DNA of 64,000 bases from Gallionella sp. (lineage in GTDB: Bacteria; Pseudomonadota; Gammaproteobacteria; Burkholderiales; Gallionellaceae). The notes below the pieces were generated by a model. It did not search any database. It saw only the letters and a list, made by a program, of their open reading frames with translations, and had not been told where the DNA came from. This document shows, piece by piece, positions 8,118-16,127 of the stretch. Both the position numbers and the translations under genes were made by a program. The stretch lies in assembly GCA_023229845.1 (NCBI GenBank), contig JALNYK010000002.1, positions 133,197 to 197,196 on the forward strand, written 5' to 3'. Numbering within the stretch: the first letter of the stretch is position 1; each line of letters opens with the position of its first letter.

Positions 8118-9237
8118 CTGCATAGACCTCGACCAGCACCGCGTCGTCCGACAGTCCCTGCCCGTCGCAGTATGCATCCAGCTCCATCCAGATCGCCTCC
8201 AGCGGCAATTGCTCGCGATGGATGCGCGCCAGCAGTCCCTCCAACCTTGTCTGCCCGAACAGCTCCCCGGACGGGGACGCGGCTTCGGTGAGTCCGTCGG
8301 TGTACTGATAGATGCGTGAGTCGGGCGCGAGGGCTATCTCCGCATGCGGAGCCATGCCGTCTGCCGACTCGACGATACCCAGAGGGAGTCCGGCGGACTT
8401 CACCCGGATCGCTTCATGGGCCGCGCTCAGGCACAGCAAGGGCGGCAGGCCGCAGTTCCACAGCCGCACCTGTTTCTGGTCGGGAGACAGTTCCAGCGCA
8501 CCGGCGGCCATGTAGATCTGCGTCGGCAACTGGCGCGACAGCGTGCCGTTCAGTTCCGCGAGGATATGGCCGAGGTCGCGCCCTTCGGCGGTAAGGTGGT
8601 AGAAAATCCAGGAAACCAGCGGCGCGCCGAACGCGGCCGTCAGACCATGTCCGGAGAAATCGCCGACCAGCACATGGTGGCTGCCGTCGGGACGCCGCGC
8701 CGACAGCACCAGGTCTCCCGCAGTGCGTTCCAGCGACTTCTGGACATGCCGCACCCCGCGGGTATCGAACGGGCTGGCAGAACGCATCCGCGTGACAATG
8801 TCTTCCAGCAGCTCCTTCTCGTCGCTGAGTATCAGGTTCTGCTGTTCCAGCTTGCGCCGGCCCGCGCGCAAGGCCAGCATGTTGCGCGCCCGCGCGGTGA
8901 ATTCGGTCTTGTCGATGGGCTTGGTCAGGAAGTCGTTCGCACCGGATTCCAGCGCCTCGTGGCGCACCTCGAGCTGGTCGTTCGCGGTCACCATCAGCAC
9001 GGGGATGTCGGCGCGACCGGGAATCTCGCGGAAGCGGCGCAGGAATTCGATGCCGTCGATTCCCGGCATCATGTAGTCGAGCAACACCAGGTCGGGAACA
9101 TGATCGCCGCACCATGCCAGTCCCTGCGCCGGATCGGTGAAACCGACCGCCTCGCAGCCGTCCAGCTTCGCGATCAGATGGGACAGCAGCGTGACGTTGA
9201 TCTGCGTGTCGTCCACCACCAGCACGTTCATCTTCAT
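8110..9237 (-). CDS. Response regulator with PP2C/SpoIIE-type phosphatase output
   Basis: A cytoplasmic two-domain regulator of 375 residues. The receiver domain (about 1-125) has the acidic pocket VVDD, phospho-acceptor Asp near 54 in LVLLDYMMPG, and a KP motif (FLTKPID). A short helical linker leads to a PP2C/SpoIIE (RsbU-like) serine phosphatase domain (about 165-375) with VGDFSGHG and YTDGLTE metal-binding motifs. Such proteins usually dephosphorylate an anti-sigma antagonist or similar partner on phosphorylation; no partner lies next to it. It is the first gene of the three-gene operon, preceded by GGAGGG, and probably receives phosphate from the hybrid kinase encoded downstream. Confidence 0.93.
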   Translation of the reverse strand: MKMNVLVVDDTQINVTLLSHLIAKLDGCEAVGFTDPAQGLAWCGDHVPDLVLLDYMMPGIDGIEFLRRFREIPGRADIPVLMVTANDQLEVRHEALESGANDFLTKPIDKTEFTARARNMLALRAGRRKLEQQNLILSDEKELLEDIVTRMRSASPFDTRGVRHVQKSLERTAGDLVLSARRPDGSHHVLVGDFSGHGLTAAFGAPLVSWIFYHLTAEGRDLGHILAELNGTLSRQLPTQIYMAAGALELSPDQKQVRLWNCGLPPLLCLSAAHEAIRVKSAGLPLGIVESADGMAPHAEIALAPDSRIYQYTDGLTEAASPSGELFGQTRLEGLLARIHREQLPLEAIWMELDAYCDGQGLSDDAVLVEVYADA

Positions 9238-9288
9238 GCGCTTCCCTCCGAATTCAAGGCCCGCCGAAAGGCGGTTAACTGTACTGCA

Positions 9289-9921
9289 TCAGCGACGGCG
9301 GTGGCGGATGAATTCGACCAGCGCCGGCAGGAACGAAACGACGATGATGCCGAGAATAATCAGCGTCAGGTTGTCCTTCACCAGCGGGATGTTGCCGAAC
9401 AGGAAGCCCGCCACGGAAAGGCCGCCTATCCAGGCGATGCTGCCCAGCGCGCTATACAGCATGAACAAACGGTAACGCATCAGACCGATGCCGGCGACGA
9501 ACGGCGCGAAGGTGCGCACGATGGGCAGGAAGCGCGCGAAGATGATGGTCTTGCCGCCGTGCTTCTCGTAGAAGGCGTGGGTCCTGTCGATATGCTCGCG
9601 CTTGATCAGGCCGTTGGTGCGCTTCAGCAGCTTCATGCCGACCAGCCGGCCTATCCAGTAGTTGGTGTTATCGCCGCCGAACGCCGCGAGCACCAGCAGC
9701 GGCACCAGCCACTCCAGTTGCAATGCTCCCATGCCGCACAGCGCACCGGCGACGAACAGCAGCGAATCGCCCGGCAGGAACGGCGTGACCACCAGCCCGG
9801 TCTCACAGAAGATAATCAGGAACAGGATCGCATACACCCACACGCCGTATTCGGCGGTGAGCTTCAGCAAATGTGTGTCCAGATGCAGGACGATGTCGAT
9901 AAAGGCGGCAAGCAAATCCAA
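9289..9921 (-). CDS. DedA-family membrane protein
   Basis: An inner-membrane protein of the DedA/VTT family (210 residues, normal length), likely to act in undecaprenyl-phosphate or phospholipid translocation and membrane homeostasis. The family signatures are clear: FCETGLVVTPFLPGDSLLF near residue 38, GGDNTNYWIGR, and ARFLPIVRTFAPFVAGIG. There are four to six hydrophobic segments and a basic C-terminus (EFIRHRRR). It lies 51 bases upstream (by coordinate, downstream of the gap) of the signalling operon on the same strand, but nothing suggests a shared function. A composite repeat begins right before its start. Confidence 0.93.
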   Translation of the reverse strand: MDLLAAFIDIVLHLDTHLLKLTAEYGVWVYAILFLIIFCETGLVVTPFLPGDSLLFVAGALCGMGALQLEWLVPLLVLAAFGGDNTNYWIGRLVGMKLLKRTNGLIKREHIDRTHAFYEKHGGKTIIFARFLPIVRTFAPFVAGIGLMRYRLFMLYSALGSIAWIGGLSVAGFLFGNIPLVKDNLTLIILGIIVVSFLPALVEFIRHRRR

Positions 9922-9938
9922 GAGAGCACCTCAGGAAC

Positions 9939-10092
9939 CGTCATTCCCGCGCAGGCGGGAATCCAGTCTAAACAAAAATCCCTCCGCAACGCGGAGGACA
10001 AAATCAAACTGCATGATTAACAAACCCGCTGGATGGCCGTTCCTCGAAACTCGCCGCCAGCGTCTCGTTTTCCCGCCTGCGCGGGAATGACG
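9939..10092. repeat. Composite palindromic repeat, copy 1
   Basis: The outer arms are inverted REP-like sequences (CGTCATTCCCGC... at 9939 and its reverse ending at 10092). Between them is a perfect hairpin CCTCCGC-AAC-GCGGAGG at 9981-9997. About 35 bases of extra sequence separate the CTGGAT box near 10030 from the right arm, making this copy longer than the other two. Related copies are at 11171 and 59449. Confidence 0.8.
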
Positions 10093-10111
10093 TGATTTGG
10101 AATTTCGAGTC

Positions 10112-10190
10112 GTAGGTCGGGTTAGCGTAGCGTAACCCGACGTATTGCCTATCCATGTCGGGTTACGGCCTGCGGCCTAACCCGACCTAC
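10112..10190. repeat. Palindromic element with GTAGGTCGG ends, copy 1
   Basis: The ends GTAGGTCGGGTTA and TAACCCGACCTAC are inverted repeats. Inside, two further hairpins are formed by GTCGGGTTA/TAACCCGAC pairs, so the whole 79-base element can fold as a cruciform with two arms. A shorter relative with the same ends lies at 19121-19175. It fills most of the gap between the DedA gene and secF. Confidence 0.75.
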
Positions 10191-10198
10191 TTCGAATA

Positions 10199-11131
10199 CT
10201 ACGGCAGCACTTCTTCCGCTTCGGTCGGCTCCGGCTTGATAAAGTCCTCGCGCGACACGCCGAACATCATCAGCAGCGGGCTGGCGACCAGCACCGAGGA
10301 ATAGATGCTGAACAAAATACCGATGGTCAGCGCCATCGCGAAGTAATGCAGCGTCTCGCCGCCCATCAGCAGCATCGCGCCGACCATCATCTGCGTCGAG
10401 CCGTGGGTGATGATGGTGCGCGACATCGTGCGGGTGATCGCGTTGTCGATGATCTCGGCCACTTCGGCTTTACGCATGGAACGGAAGTTCTCGCGGATAC
10501 GGTCGAACACCACAACGGATTCGTTCACCGAATAGCCCAGCACCGCGAGCACCGCGGCCAGCACCGACAGCGAGAACTCCCACTGGAAGAACGCGAAGAA
10601 GCCGAGGATGATCACCACGTCGTGCAGGTTGGCGATGATCGCCGCGAGGCCGAACTTCCATTCGAAGCGCAGCCACAGATAGCCGACGATGCCTAGGGAC
10701 ACCAGCAACAACGCCATTGCGCCGTTCTCGATCAGATCCTTGCCGACCTGCGGACCGACGAACTCGACGCGGCGCATCTCGACGGTGGCGTCCTGCGCAC
10801 GCAACGATTCCATCACCTGCTCGGAGAGTTTTGCGCCGGCGATGTTCTGCTTCAGCGGCACCTGGATCAGCACGTCCTGGCTGGAGCCGAAGTTCTGCAC
10901 CAGCGCGTCCGGCAATCCGGTCGCGGCCATGCGCTCGCGCACCTTGGCGATGTCGGCCGGCTGCGCATAATGCACCTCGATCACCGTGCCGCCGGTGAAG
11001 TCCACGCCGAAGTTCAGCCCCTTGGTCGCGAGGAAGAACACCGCGAGAAGAAAAGTCACCAGCGAGATCGTGGTGGTGTACTTCCCGTAGCTCATGAACG
11101 GGATGTCGCGTTTAATCTTGAAGAATTCCAT
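10199..11131 (-). CDS. secF: SecF, protein translocase accessory subunit
   Basis: SecF forms with SecD and YajC the proton-driven complex that helps the SecYEG channel release exported proteins on the periplasmic side. The 310-residue protein has TM1 near 20-38, a periplasmic domain containing VDFTGGTVIEVHY, and a C-terminal block of five membrane segments with the signature GYSVNESVVVFDRIRENF and the THGSTQ/GGETLHYFA region. Length and motifs are normal. It follows secD, but about 230 bases of repeat sequence separate the two genes, longer than usual for this operon. Confidence 0.97.
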   Translation of the reverse strand: MEFFKIKRDIPFMSYGKYTTTISLVTFLLAVFFLATKGLNFGVDFTGGTVIEVHYAQPADIAKVRERMAATGLPDALVQNFGSSQDVLIQVPLKQNIAGAKLSEQVMESLRAQDATVEMRRVEFVGPQVGKDLIENGAMALLLVSLGIVGYLWLRFEWKFGLAAIIANLHDVVIILGFFAFFQWEFSLSVLAAVLAVLGYSVNESVVVFDRIRENFRSMRKAEVAEIIDNAITRTMSRTIITHGSTQMMVGAMLLMGGETLHYFAMALTIGILFSIYSSVLVASPLLMMFGVSREDFIKPEPTEAEEVLP

Positions 11132-11170
11132 TTCAGTTTCCCCTGAATAAAACCAGATAATCCATTAGGC

Positions 11171-11296
11171 CGTCATACCGGCGAAGGCCGGTATCCAGCA
11201 ATCAAAACACTCCGCGAAGCGGACAAAGCCAATGTATGGGCCCGCTTACGCGGGAATTTGTTAATCATCTGGATTCCGGCCTTCGCCGGAATGACG
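11171..11296. repeat. Composite palindromic repeat, copy 2
   Basis: The inverted outer arms are CGTCATACCGGCGAAGGCCGG at the left and CCGGCCTTCGCCGGAATGACG at the right. Internal hairpins are TCCGC-GAA-GCGGA (11211-11223) and CCCGC-TTAC-GCGGG (11241-11254). It lies in the secD-secF gap. The internal stem occupies the same place as in copies 1 and 3 but has a different, still paired sequence. Confidence 0.8.
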
Positions 11297-11332
11297 TATC
11301 TTTTCTAATGGACAATCCGGGATAAAACAACC

Positions 11333-11356
11333 GTAGTCGGGCAGAGCCCGCCCTAC
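11333..11356. repeat. Short hairpin GTAGTCGGGC...GCCCGCCCTAC
   Basis: A single imperfect hairpin just downstream of the secD stop codon. It resembles one arm of the GTAGGTCGG-type elements. There is no clear T run, so it is not called as a terminator. Confidence 0.5.
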
Positions 11357-11363
11357 CCTTTTG

Positions 11364-13175
11364 TCAGCCTATCGCCACCTTGTTCAATCGCGCCTTGCGA
11401 CCATAGATGATGTTCACCAGCGCGCGCGACACTAGGATCGCGCTGAACATCGAGGTCAGGATGCCCAGGCACAGCACCACCGCGAAGCCCTTGATCGGAC
11501 CGGAGCCGAACATGAACAGCGCGACGCCGGCGATCAGCGTGGTGACGTTGGAGTCGAGAATGGTGCCCCATGCACGGTCGTAGCCCGCGTGGATCGCCGC
11601 CTGCGGCGTGACGCCGTTGCGCAGCTCCTCGCGGATGCGCTCGTTGATCAGCACGTTCGCGTCGATCGCCATGCCCAGCGTCAGCGCGATGCCCGCCATG
11701 CCCGGCAGCGTCAGCGTCGCCTGCAGCATCGACAGCAAGGCCACCAGCAGCAGCAGGTTCGCGCCCAGCGCCAGCACCGAGATCGTGCCGAACATCAGGT
11801 AATAGGCGACCATAAACACCGCGATCATCATGAAGCCGATCTTGGTGGAATCGAAACCGCGGGTGATATTTTCCGCGCCCAGGCTGGGACCGACGGTGCG
11901 CTCTTCGACGATCTCCATCGGTGCGGCCAGCGCGCCTGCGCGCAGCAGCAGCGCGGTGTCCTGCGCCTCGACGGTGTTCATCTGGCCGCTGATCTGCACG
12001 CGGCCGCCGCCGATTTCCTCGCGTATCACCGGCGCGGTGACGACCTCGCCACGGCCCTTTTCGAACAGGATGATCGCCATGCGCTTGCCGACGTTCTCGC
12101 GCGTCGCTTCCTTGAATTTGCGCGCACCTACGCTATCCAGATTGATGTGCACCGCCGCCTCGTTGGTGCGGTTGTCGAAACCGGGCTGCGCGTCGTTGAT
12201 GCGCTCGCCGGTCAGGATCACCTGCTTCTTCACCAGCAGCATCCGGCCTTCGCGATCCTTAAACATGTCGGTGCCGAACGGTGCGGCCGCCCCCGGAACG
12301 GCCTGATGCTCCTCGTCCACCATGCGCACTTCCAGTGTCGCAGTACGACCGAGGATGTCCTTGGCACGTGCAGTGTCCTGCACGCCCGGCAACTGCACCA
12401 CGACACGGTCCGCACCCTGCTGCTGGATCACCGGCTCGGCTACGCCCAGTTCGTTGACGCGGTTGCGCAGCGTCAACAGGTTCTGCTGAATCGCGGAATC
12501 CTGAATGCGGCGCTCGGCTTCCGGCTTCAGCGTCGCGCGCAACAGGAATTCGCCCCCCTCGTCCTTGTCGACCAGCGCGTAATCGGCGAAACGCTGCTTG
12601 ATCTCGGCCTCGCCCTTGGCGCGCGCATCGGCGTCGCGGAAGCGCACCACCAGATCGTTACCGTCGCGGGTCACACCGGCATAGGCGAGATTCTGCTCGC
12701 GCAATGCGCTACGGATATCGCCCGTCGCCGCTTCCAGCGCCTTGTCCAGCGCGGCCTTCATGTCCACCTGCAACAGGAAATGCACACCGCCACGCAAGTC
12801 CAGACCGAGATACATCGGCAGCGCATGCAGATCCGTCAGCCATTGCGGCGAACGCGACAGCAGGTTCAACGCAGCCATGTAATCGTCGCCCAGTTGCGCG
12901 ACCAGCACGTCTTTGGCCTTGAGCTGTTCGTCGGTCCCGGCGAAGCGCGCCTTGACACTATTGCCGTCCAGCGCGACCACTTCGGGATGCAGCCCCGCAT
13001 CCTTGAGGATGCCCTCGATGCGCGCTTGCAGCGCCTCGTCCGCCTTCAGGCTGGCGCGCAACGGCTGCACTTGCACCGCGGGCGACTCGCCATAAAAATT
13101 CGGCAGGGTATAGATCAGACCGGCCAGCAGCACGGCCAGGATCAACAGGTATTTCCACAGGGGATAGCGGTTCAT
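11364..13175 (-). CDS. secD: SecD, protein translocase accessory subunit
   Basis: SecD is the large partner of SecF in the Sec translocon auxiliary complex in the inner membrane. The 603-residue protein has TM1 at about 7-25, the LGLDLRGGVHFLLQVD motif, a long periplasmic region with the P1 head, and a C-terminal membrane block with GMAIDANVLINERIREEL. The start at 13175 (MNRYPLWKYLL) has GTGAGGT just upstream; an in-frame ATG ten codons earlier has no good ribosome site. YajC lies 66 bases upstream in the same direction. Confidence 0.97.
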   Translation of the reverse strand: MNRYPLWKYLLILAVLLAGLIYTLPNFYGESPAVQVQPLRASLKADEALQARIEGILKDAGLHPEVVALDGNSVKARFAGTDEQLKAKDVLVAQLGDDYMAALNLLSRSPQWLTDLHALPMYLGLDLRGGVHFLLQVDMKAALDKALEAATGDIRSALREQNLAYAGVTRDGNDLVVRFRDADARAKGEAEIKQRFADYALVDKDEGGEFLLRATLKPEAERRIQDSAIQQNLLTLRNRVNELGVAEPVIQQQGADRVVVQLPGVQDTARAKDILGRTATLEVRMVDEEHQAVPGAAAPFGTDMFKDREGRMLLVKKQVILTGERINDAQPGFDNRTNEAAVHINLDSVGARKFKEATRENVGKRMAIILFEKGRGEVVTAPVIREEIGGGRVQISGQMNTVEAQDTALLLRAGALAAPMEIVEERTVGPSLGAENITRGFDSTKIGFMMIAVFMVAYYLMFGTISVLALGANLLLLVALLSMLQATLTLPGMAGIALTLGMAIDANVLINERIREELRNGVTPQAAIHAGYDRAWGTILDSNVTTLIAGVALFMFGSGPIKGFAVVLCLGILTSMFSAILVSRALVNIIYGRKARLNKVAIG

Positions 13176-13241
13176 GGCGACCTCACAAAAACCGCCGCAC
13201 TGCAAAAGCGCAGCCGGCGGTCTTCCTCGCGTTGGGATGTA

Positions 13242-13568
13242 TTACTTGATGGACTTGATCGTGCCCTTGGGCAGCACGTTCTGGATCGCGGCCTTCTGCA
13301 CCGTCACGACGACGTTCTCGGCGATTTCGATGCCAGCATATTCTTCATATACCTTGCTCACGGTGCCGACTTCGCCGCCGACGGTGATGACTTCGTCGCC
13401 GCGCTGCAGCGCCTCGACCATCGCCTTGTGTTCCTTGGCGCGCTTGCTCTGCGGGCGCAACACGAGGAAATAGAACACCGCGACCAGCGCGATCAGCGGC
13501 AAGAATTCCATGAAACCCGCTTGCGGTGCAGCGGCAGCGGACTCGGCGTAGGCATTGCTGATGAACAT
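13242..13568 (-). CDS. yajC: YajC, preprotein translocase subunit
   Basis: A small single-span inner-membrane protein (108 residues) that associates with SecDF. One membrane segment (about 20-38, FLPLIALVAVFYFLVLRPQ) is followed by the family motif QSKRAKEHKAMVEALQRGDEVITVGG. The N-terminus MFISNAYAESAAA is typical for proteobacterial YajC. Position between tgt and secD matches the standard order. Confidence 0.96.
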   Translation of the reverse strand: MFISNAYAESAAAAPQAGFMEFLPLIALVAVFYFLVLRPQSKRAKEHKAMVEALQRGDEVITVGGEVGTVSKVYEEYAGIEIAENVVVTVQKAAIQNVLPKGTIKSIK

Positions 13569-13624
13569 CTTTTAAATCTCCGAAAGTAATGAAACGAAAG
13601 GCGGGCATTCTAGCATGAAGGTTG

Positions 13625-14734
13625 TTACAACTTGCCCCCGCCGGCGCGCATCCGTTTGAAACGCTCCACGAATTCCGCAAACGCATCCGCCTCGATAGAC
13701 GCGCGGATGTCGCGCATCAGGTCCTGGTAGTAATGCAGGTTGTGGATGGTGTTCAACCGCGCGCCGAGGATTTCGCCGAGACGGTGCAGGTGATGCAGGT
13801 AGGCGCGGCTGAAGTTGCGGCAGGTGTAGCAACTGCAATCCGCATCCAGCGGACTGGTGTCCATGCGGTATTGCGCGTTCTTGATGCGCACGTCGCCGTG
13901 ACGCGTGAACAGGTGGCCGTTGCGCGCGTTGCGCGTGGGCATCACACAGTCGAACATGTCGATGCCCTGCGACACCGCCGCGACGATGTCCTCCGGCGTG
14001 CCCACACCCATCAGGTAGCGCGGTTTGTCGGCAGGCAACTGCGGCGCGGTGTGGGTCAAGATGCGCAGCATGTCGTCCTTGGGCTCGCCCACCGACAGGC
14101 CGCCGATGGCGTAGCCGTCGAAGCCGATGTTGGTGAGTCCCGCGAGCGATTCGTCGCGCAGATGCTCGTGCATACCGCCCTGCACGATGCCGAACAGCGC
14201 GTTGGGATTGCCCTCGTGGCCGCGCTTGCTGCGCTCGGCCCAGCCCAGCGACATGCGCATCGACTCGCCCGCGACCCGCTCGTCCGCCGGATAAGGCGTG
14301 CACTCGTCGAAGATCATCACGATGTCGGAATTCAGCACCTTCTGGATGCGCATCGACTCTTCCGGCGACAGGAAGCATTTGTCGCCGTTCACCGGCGACC
14401 GGAACTCCACGCCGCCGCCGGTGATCTTGCGCAACGCGCCCAGGCTGAACACCTGGAAGCCGCCGGAGTCGGTCAGTATCGGACCGTCCCAACCCATGAA
14501 GCGATGCAGCCCGCCATGCGCCTCGATCACGTCGAGTCCGGGCCGCAGCCACAGGTGGAAGGTATTGCCCAGCACGATATGAGCATCGATGTCACGCAGC
14601 TCGGCGGGCGACATCGCCTTCACCGTGCCGTAGGTTCCCACCGGCATAAAGGCCGGCGTTTCAACTTTGCCGTGGGCAAGTTGCAGAGTGCCGCGGCGGG
14701 CGAGACCGTCGCGATTATGTAAATGAAATTCCAT
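13625..14734 (-). CDS. tgt: Queuine tRNA-ribosyltransferase (tRNA-guanine transglycosylase)
   Basis: Tgt swaps guanine-34 for preQ1 in tRNAs with GUN anticodons, the step before QueA. The 369-residue TIM-barrel enzyme shows the active-site stretch DSGGFQVFSLG, FDECTPYPA, the second aspartate region GGLSVGEPKDDM, and the structural zinc site CSCYTCRNFSRAYLHHL. Length is normal. It sits between the SPFH/NfeD pair and yajC; queA, its pathway partner, is about 1.4 kb upstream on the same strand. Confidence 0.97.
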   Translation of the reverse strand: MEFHLHNRDGLARRGTLQLAHGKVETPAFMPVGTYGTVKAMSPAELRDIDAHIVLGNTFHLWLRPGLDVIEAHGGLHRFMGWDGPILTDSGGFQVFSLGALRKITGGGVEFRSPVNGDKCFLSPEESMRIQKVLNSDIVMIFDECTPYPADERVAGESMRMSLGWAERSKRGHEGNPNALFGIVQGGMHEHLRDESLAGLTNIGFDGYAIGGLSVGEPKDDMLRILTHTAPQLPADKPRYLMGVGTPEDIVAAVSQGIDMFDCVMPTRNARNGHLFTRHGDVRIKNAQYRMDTSPLDADCSCYTCRNFSRAYLHHLHRLGEILGARLNTIHNLHYYQDLMRDIRASIEADAFAEFVERFKRMRAGGGKL

Positions 14735-14744
14735 TATTAACCTT

Positions 14745-15650
14745 TTATTTCTGCGCCTTAACGATACTCATTGCCGTCGCCACCATACCGCCCATGTCGG
14801 CGAGGTTGCCGGGCAGGATGAGGGTGTTACCTTCCTTGGCGACATTGGCGAAGGCTTCGACGTATTTTTCCGCGACCTTGAGATTGACCGCATTCATGCC
14901 GCCGGGCGCTTCGATGGCATCGGCCACCATGCGGATGGCTTGTGCGGTGGCGGAAGCCACGGCCTTGATCGCCTCGGCCTCGCCTTGGGCATTGTTGATC
15001 GCGGCCTGTTTCTCGCCTTCGGAACGCTGAATGAAGGCTTCGCGCTCGCCGGTGGCGATGTTGATCTGCTCCTGCTTACGTCCTTCCGATGCGGCGATCA
15101 GGGCGCGCTTCTCGCGCTCGGCAGTGATCTGCGCCTGCATGGCATGCAGGATTTCCTTGGGCGGGGTGAGGTCCTTGATCTCGTAACGCAGCACTTTTAC
15201 GCCCCAACTGGTCGCCGCCTCATCCAGCGCCGCAACGACGGCGCGATTAATGTCGTCGCGCTCTTCGAAGGTCTTGTCCAGCTCCATCTTGCCGATCACC
15301 GAACGCAAGGTAGTCTGAGCAAGTTGGGTGATCGCCATGATGTAATTGCTGGTGCCGTAGGACGCCAGCCTGGGATCGGTCACCTGGAAATACAGGATGC
15401 CGTCCACTTGCAACTGGGTGTTGTCCTTGGTGATACAGACCTGGCTGGGCACATCCAGCGGCACTTCCTTGAGCATGTGTTTGTATGCGACACGGTCGAT
15501 GAAGGGAATAACGATATTCAGCCCCGGCGACAATGCGGCATGAAAACGTCCCAGACGCTCGACCACCCAGGAGTTTTGCTGCGGCACAACCTTAAGCGCC
15601 TGAACGGCAAAAATACCGGCTGCGACCAAAATTAAAAATGCGATTTCCAT
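14745..15650 (-). CDS. SPFH/band-7 membrane protein (QmcA/paraslipin-like)
   Basis: A membrane-anchored SPFH protein of 301 residues, thought to form large oligomeric platforms in membrane microdomains. One N-terminal membrane segment (about 3-18) is followed by the SPFH core (ERLGRFHAALSPGLN, PFIDRVAYKHMLKEVPLDV) and a long charged coiled coil (EREKRALIAASEGRKQEQ) with Ala/Glu/Gln-rich repeats. It overlaps no gene but lies nine bases after the NfeD gene, the usual partner of these proteins. The pair is placed inside the queA-tgt cluster. Confidence 0.92.
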   Translation of the reverse strand: MEIAFLILVAAGIFAVQALKVVPQQNSWVVERLGRFHAALSPGLNIVIPFIDRVAYKHMLKEVPLDVPSQVCITKDNTQLQVDGILYFQVTDPRLASYGTSNYIMAITQLAQTTLRSVIGKMELDKTFEERDDINRAVVAALDEAATSWGVKVLRYEIKDLTPPKEILHAMQAQITAEREKRALIAASEGRKQEQINIATGEREAFIQRSEGEKQAAINNAQGEAEAIKAVASATAQAIRMVADAIEAPGGMNAVNLKVAEKYVEAFANVAKEGNTLILPGNLADMGGMVATAMSIVKAQK

Positions 15651-15659
15651 GATTCCTCC

Positions 15660-16076
15660 TTAAGGTTTCTGCTGCGTCAGAACAAGCTTCGAACCTTGCA
15701 CCGCCTTGATATACAGAGGCACATCACGCGAAGTGACGACATTCTCCGGCTGTGCATCCCAGTCCGCGCCACGATAATGCACCCGTGCCGAACCATCTTC
15801 ATTCCATGCGATTACCTTCACTGGCTGGCCGATGTCGAAGCTGTCATTTTTTTCCTCCACAGGCTGGGTAATTTTGCTGCGGCGCAGAATCAGGATTCCG
15901 ATGACCGCAGCGATTCCAGCCAGCGTAAGCTGCCAAACCAATCCCAGCCCCGCCAACGCGGCTACGCCCCCCAAGGCCACGGCAATGGATAGCACCAGCA
16001 TGTAAAACGTGCCGCTCACCATCTCTAATCCCAACAAGATTAAAGCCAGTGCCAACCAGTATGCGTACGGTGCCAT
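15660..16076 (-). CDS. NfeD-family membrane protein
   Basis: A 138-residue protein with two or three N-terminal hydrophobic segments (about 4-70) and a C-terminal OB-fold domain (VKVIAWNEDGSARVHYRGADWDA), the build of short NfeD proteins. NfeD and SPFH proteins are encoded together across bacteria and are thought to interact at the membrane. Here it is directly upstream of the SPFH gene with a nine-base gap. Confidence 0.92.
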   Translation of the reverse strand: MAPYAYWLALALILLGLEMVSGTFYMLVLSIAVALGGVAALAGLGLVWQLTLAGIAAVIGILILRRSKITQPVEEKNDSFDIGQPVKVIAWNEDGSARVHYRGADWDAQPENVVTSRDVPLYIKAVQGSKLVLTQQKP

Positions 16077-16127
16077 TTTGTTTCCTTTCTGCGGCTGCGA
16101 TGAGGTCTATGCTAGCAGCATTCAATC

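Noticed and set aside
11589..13589. Plus-strand open frame of 666 codons opposite secD
   Set aside because: Antisense to secD and yajC, with low-complexity His/Gln/Arg content and no ribosome site.
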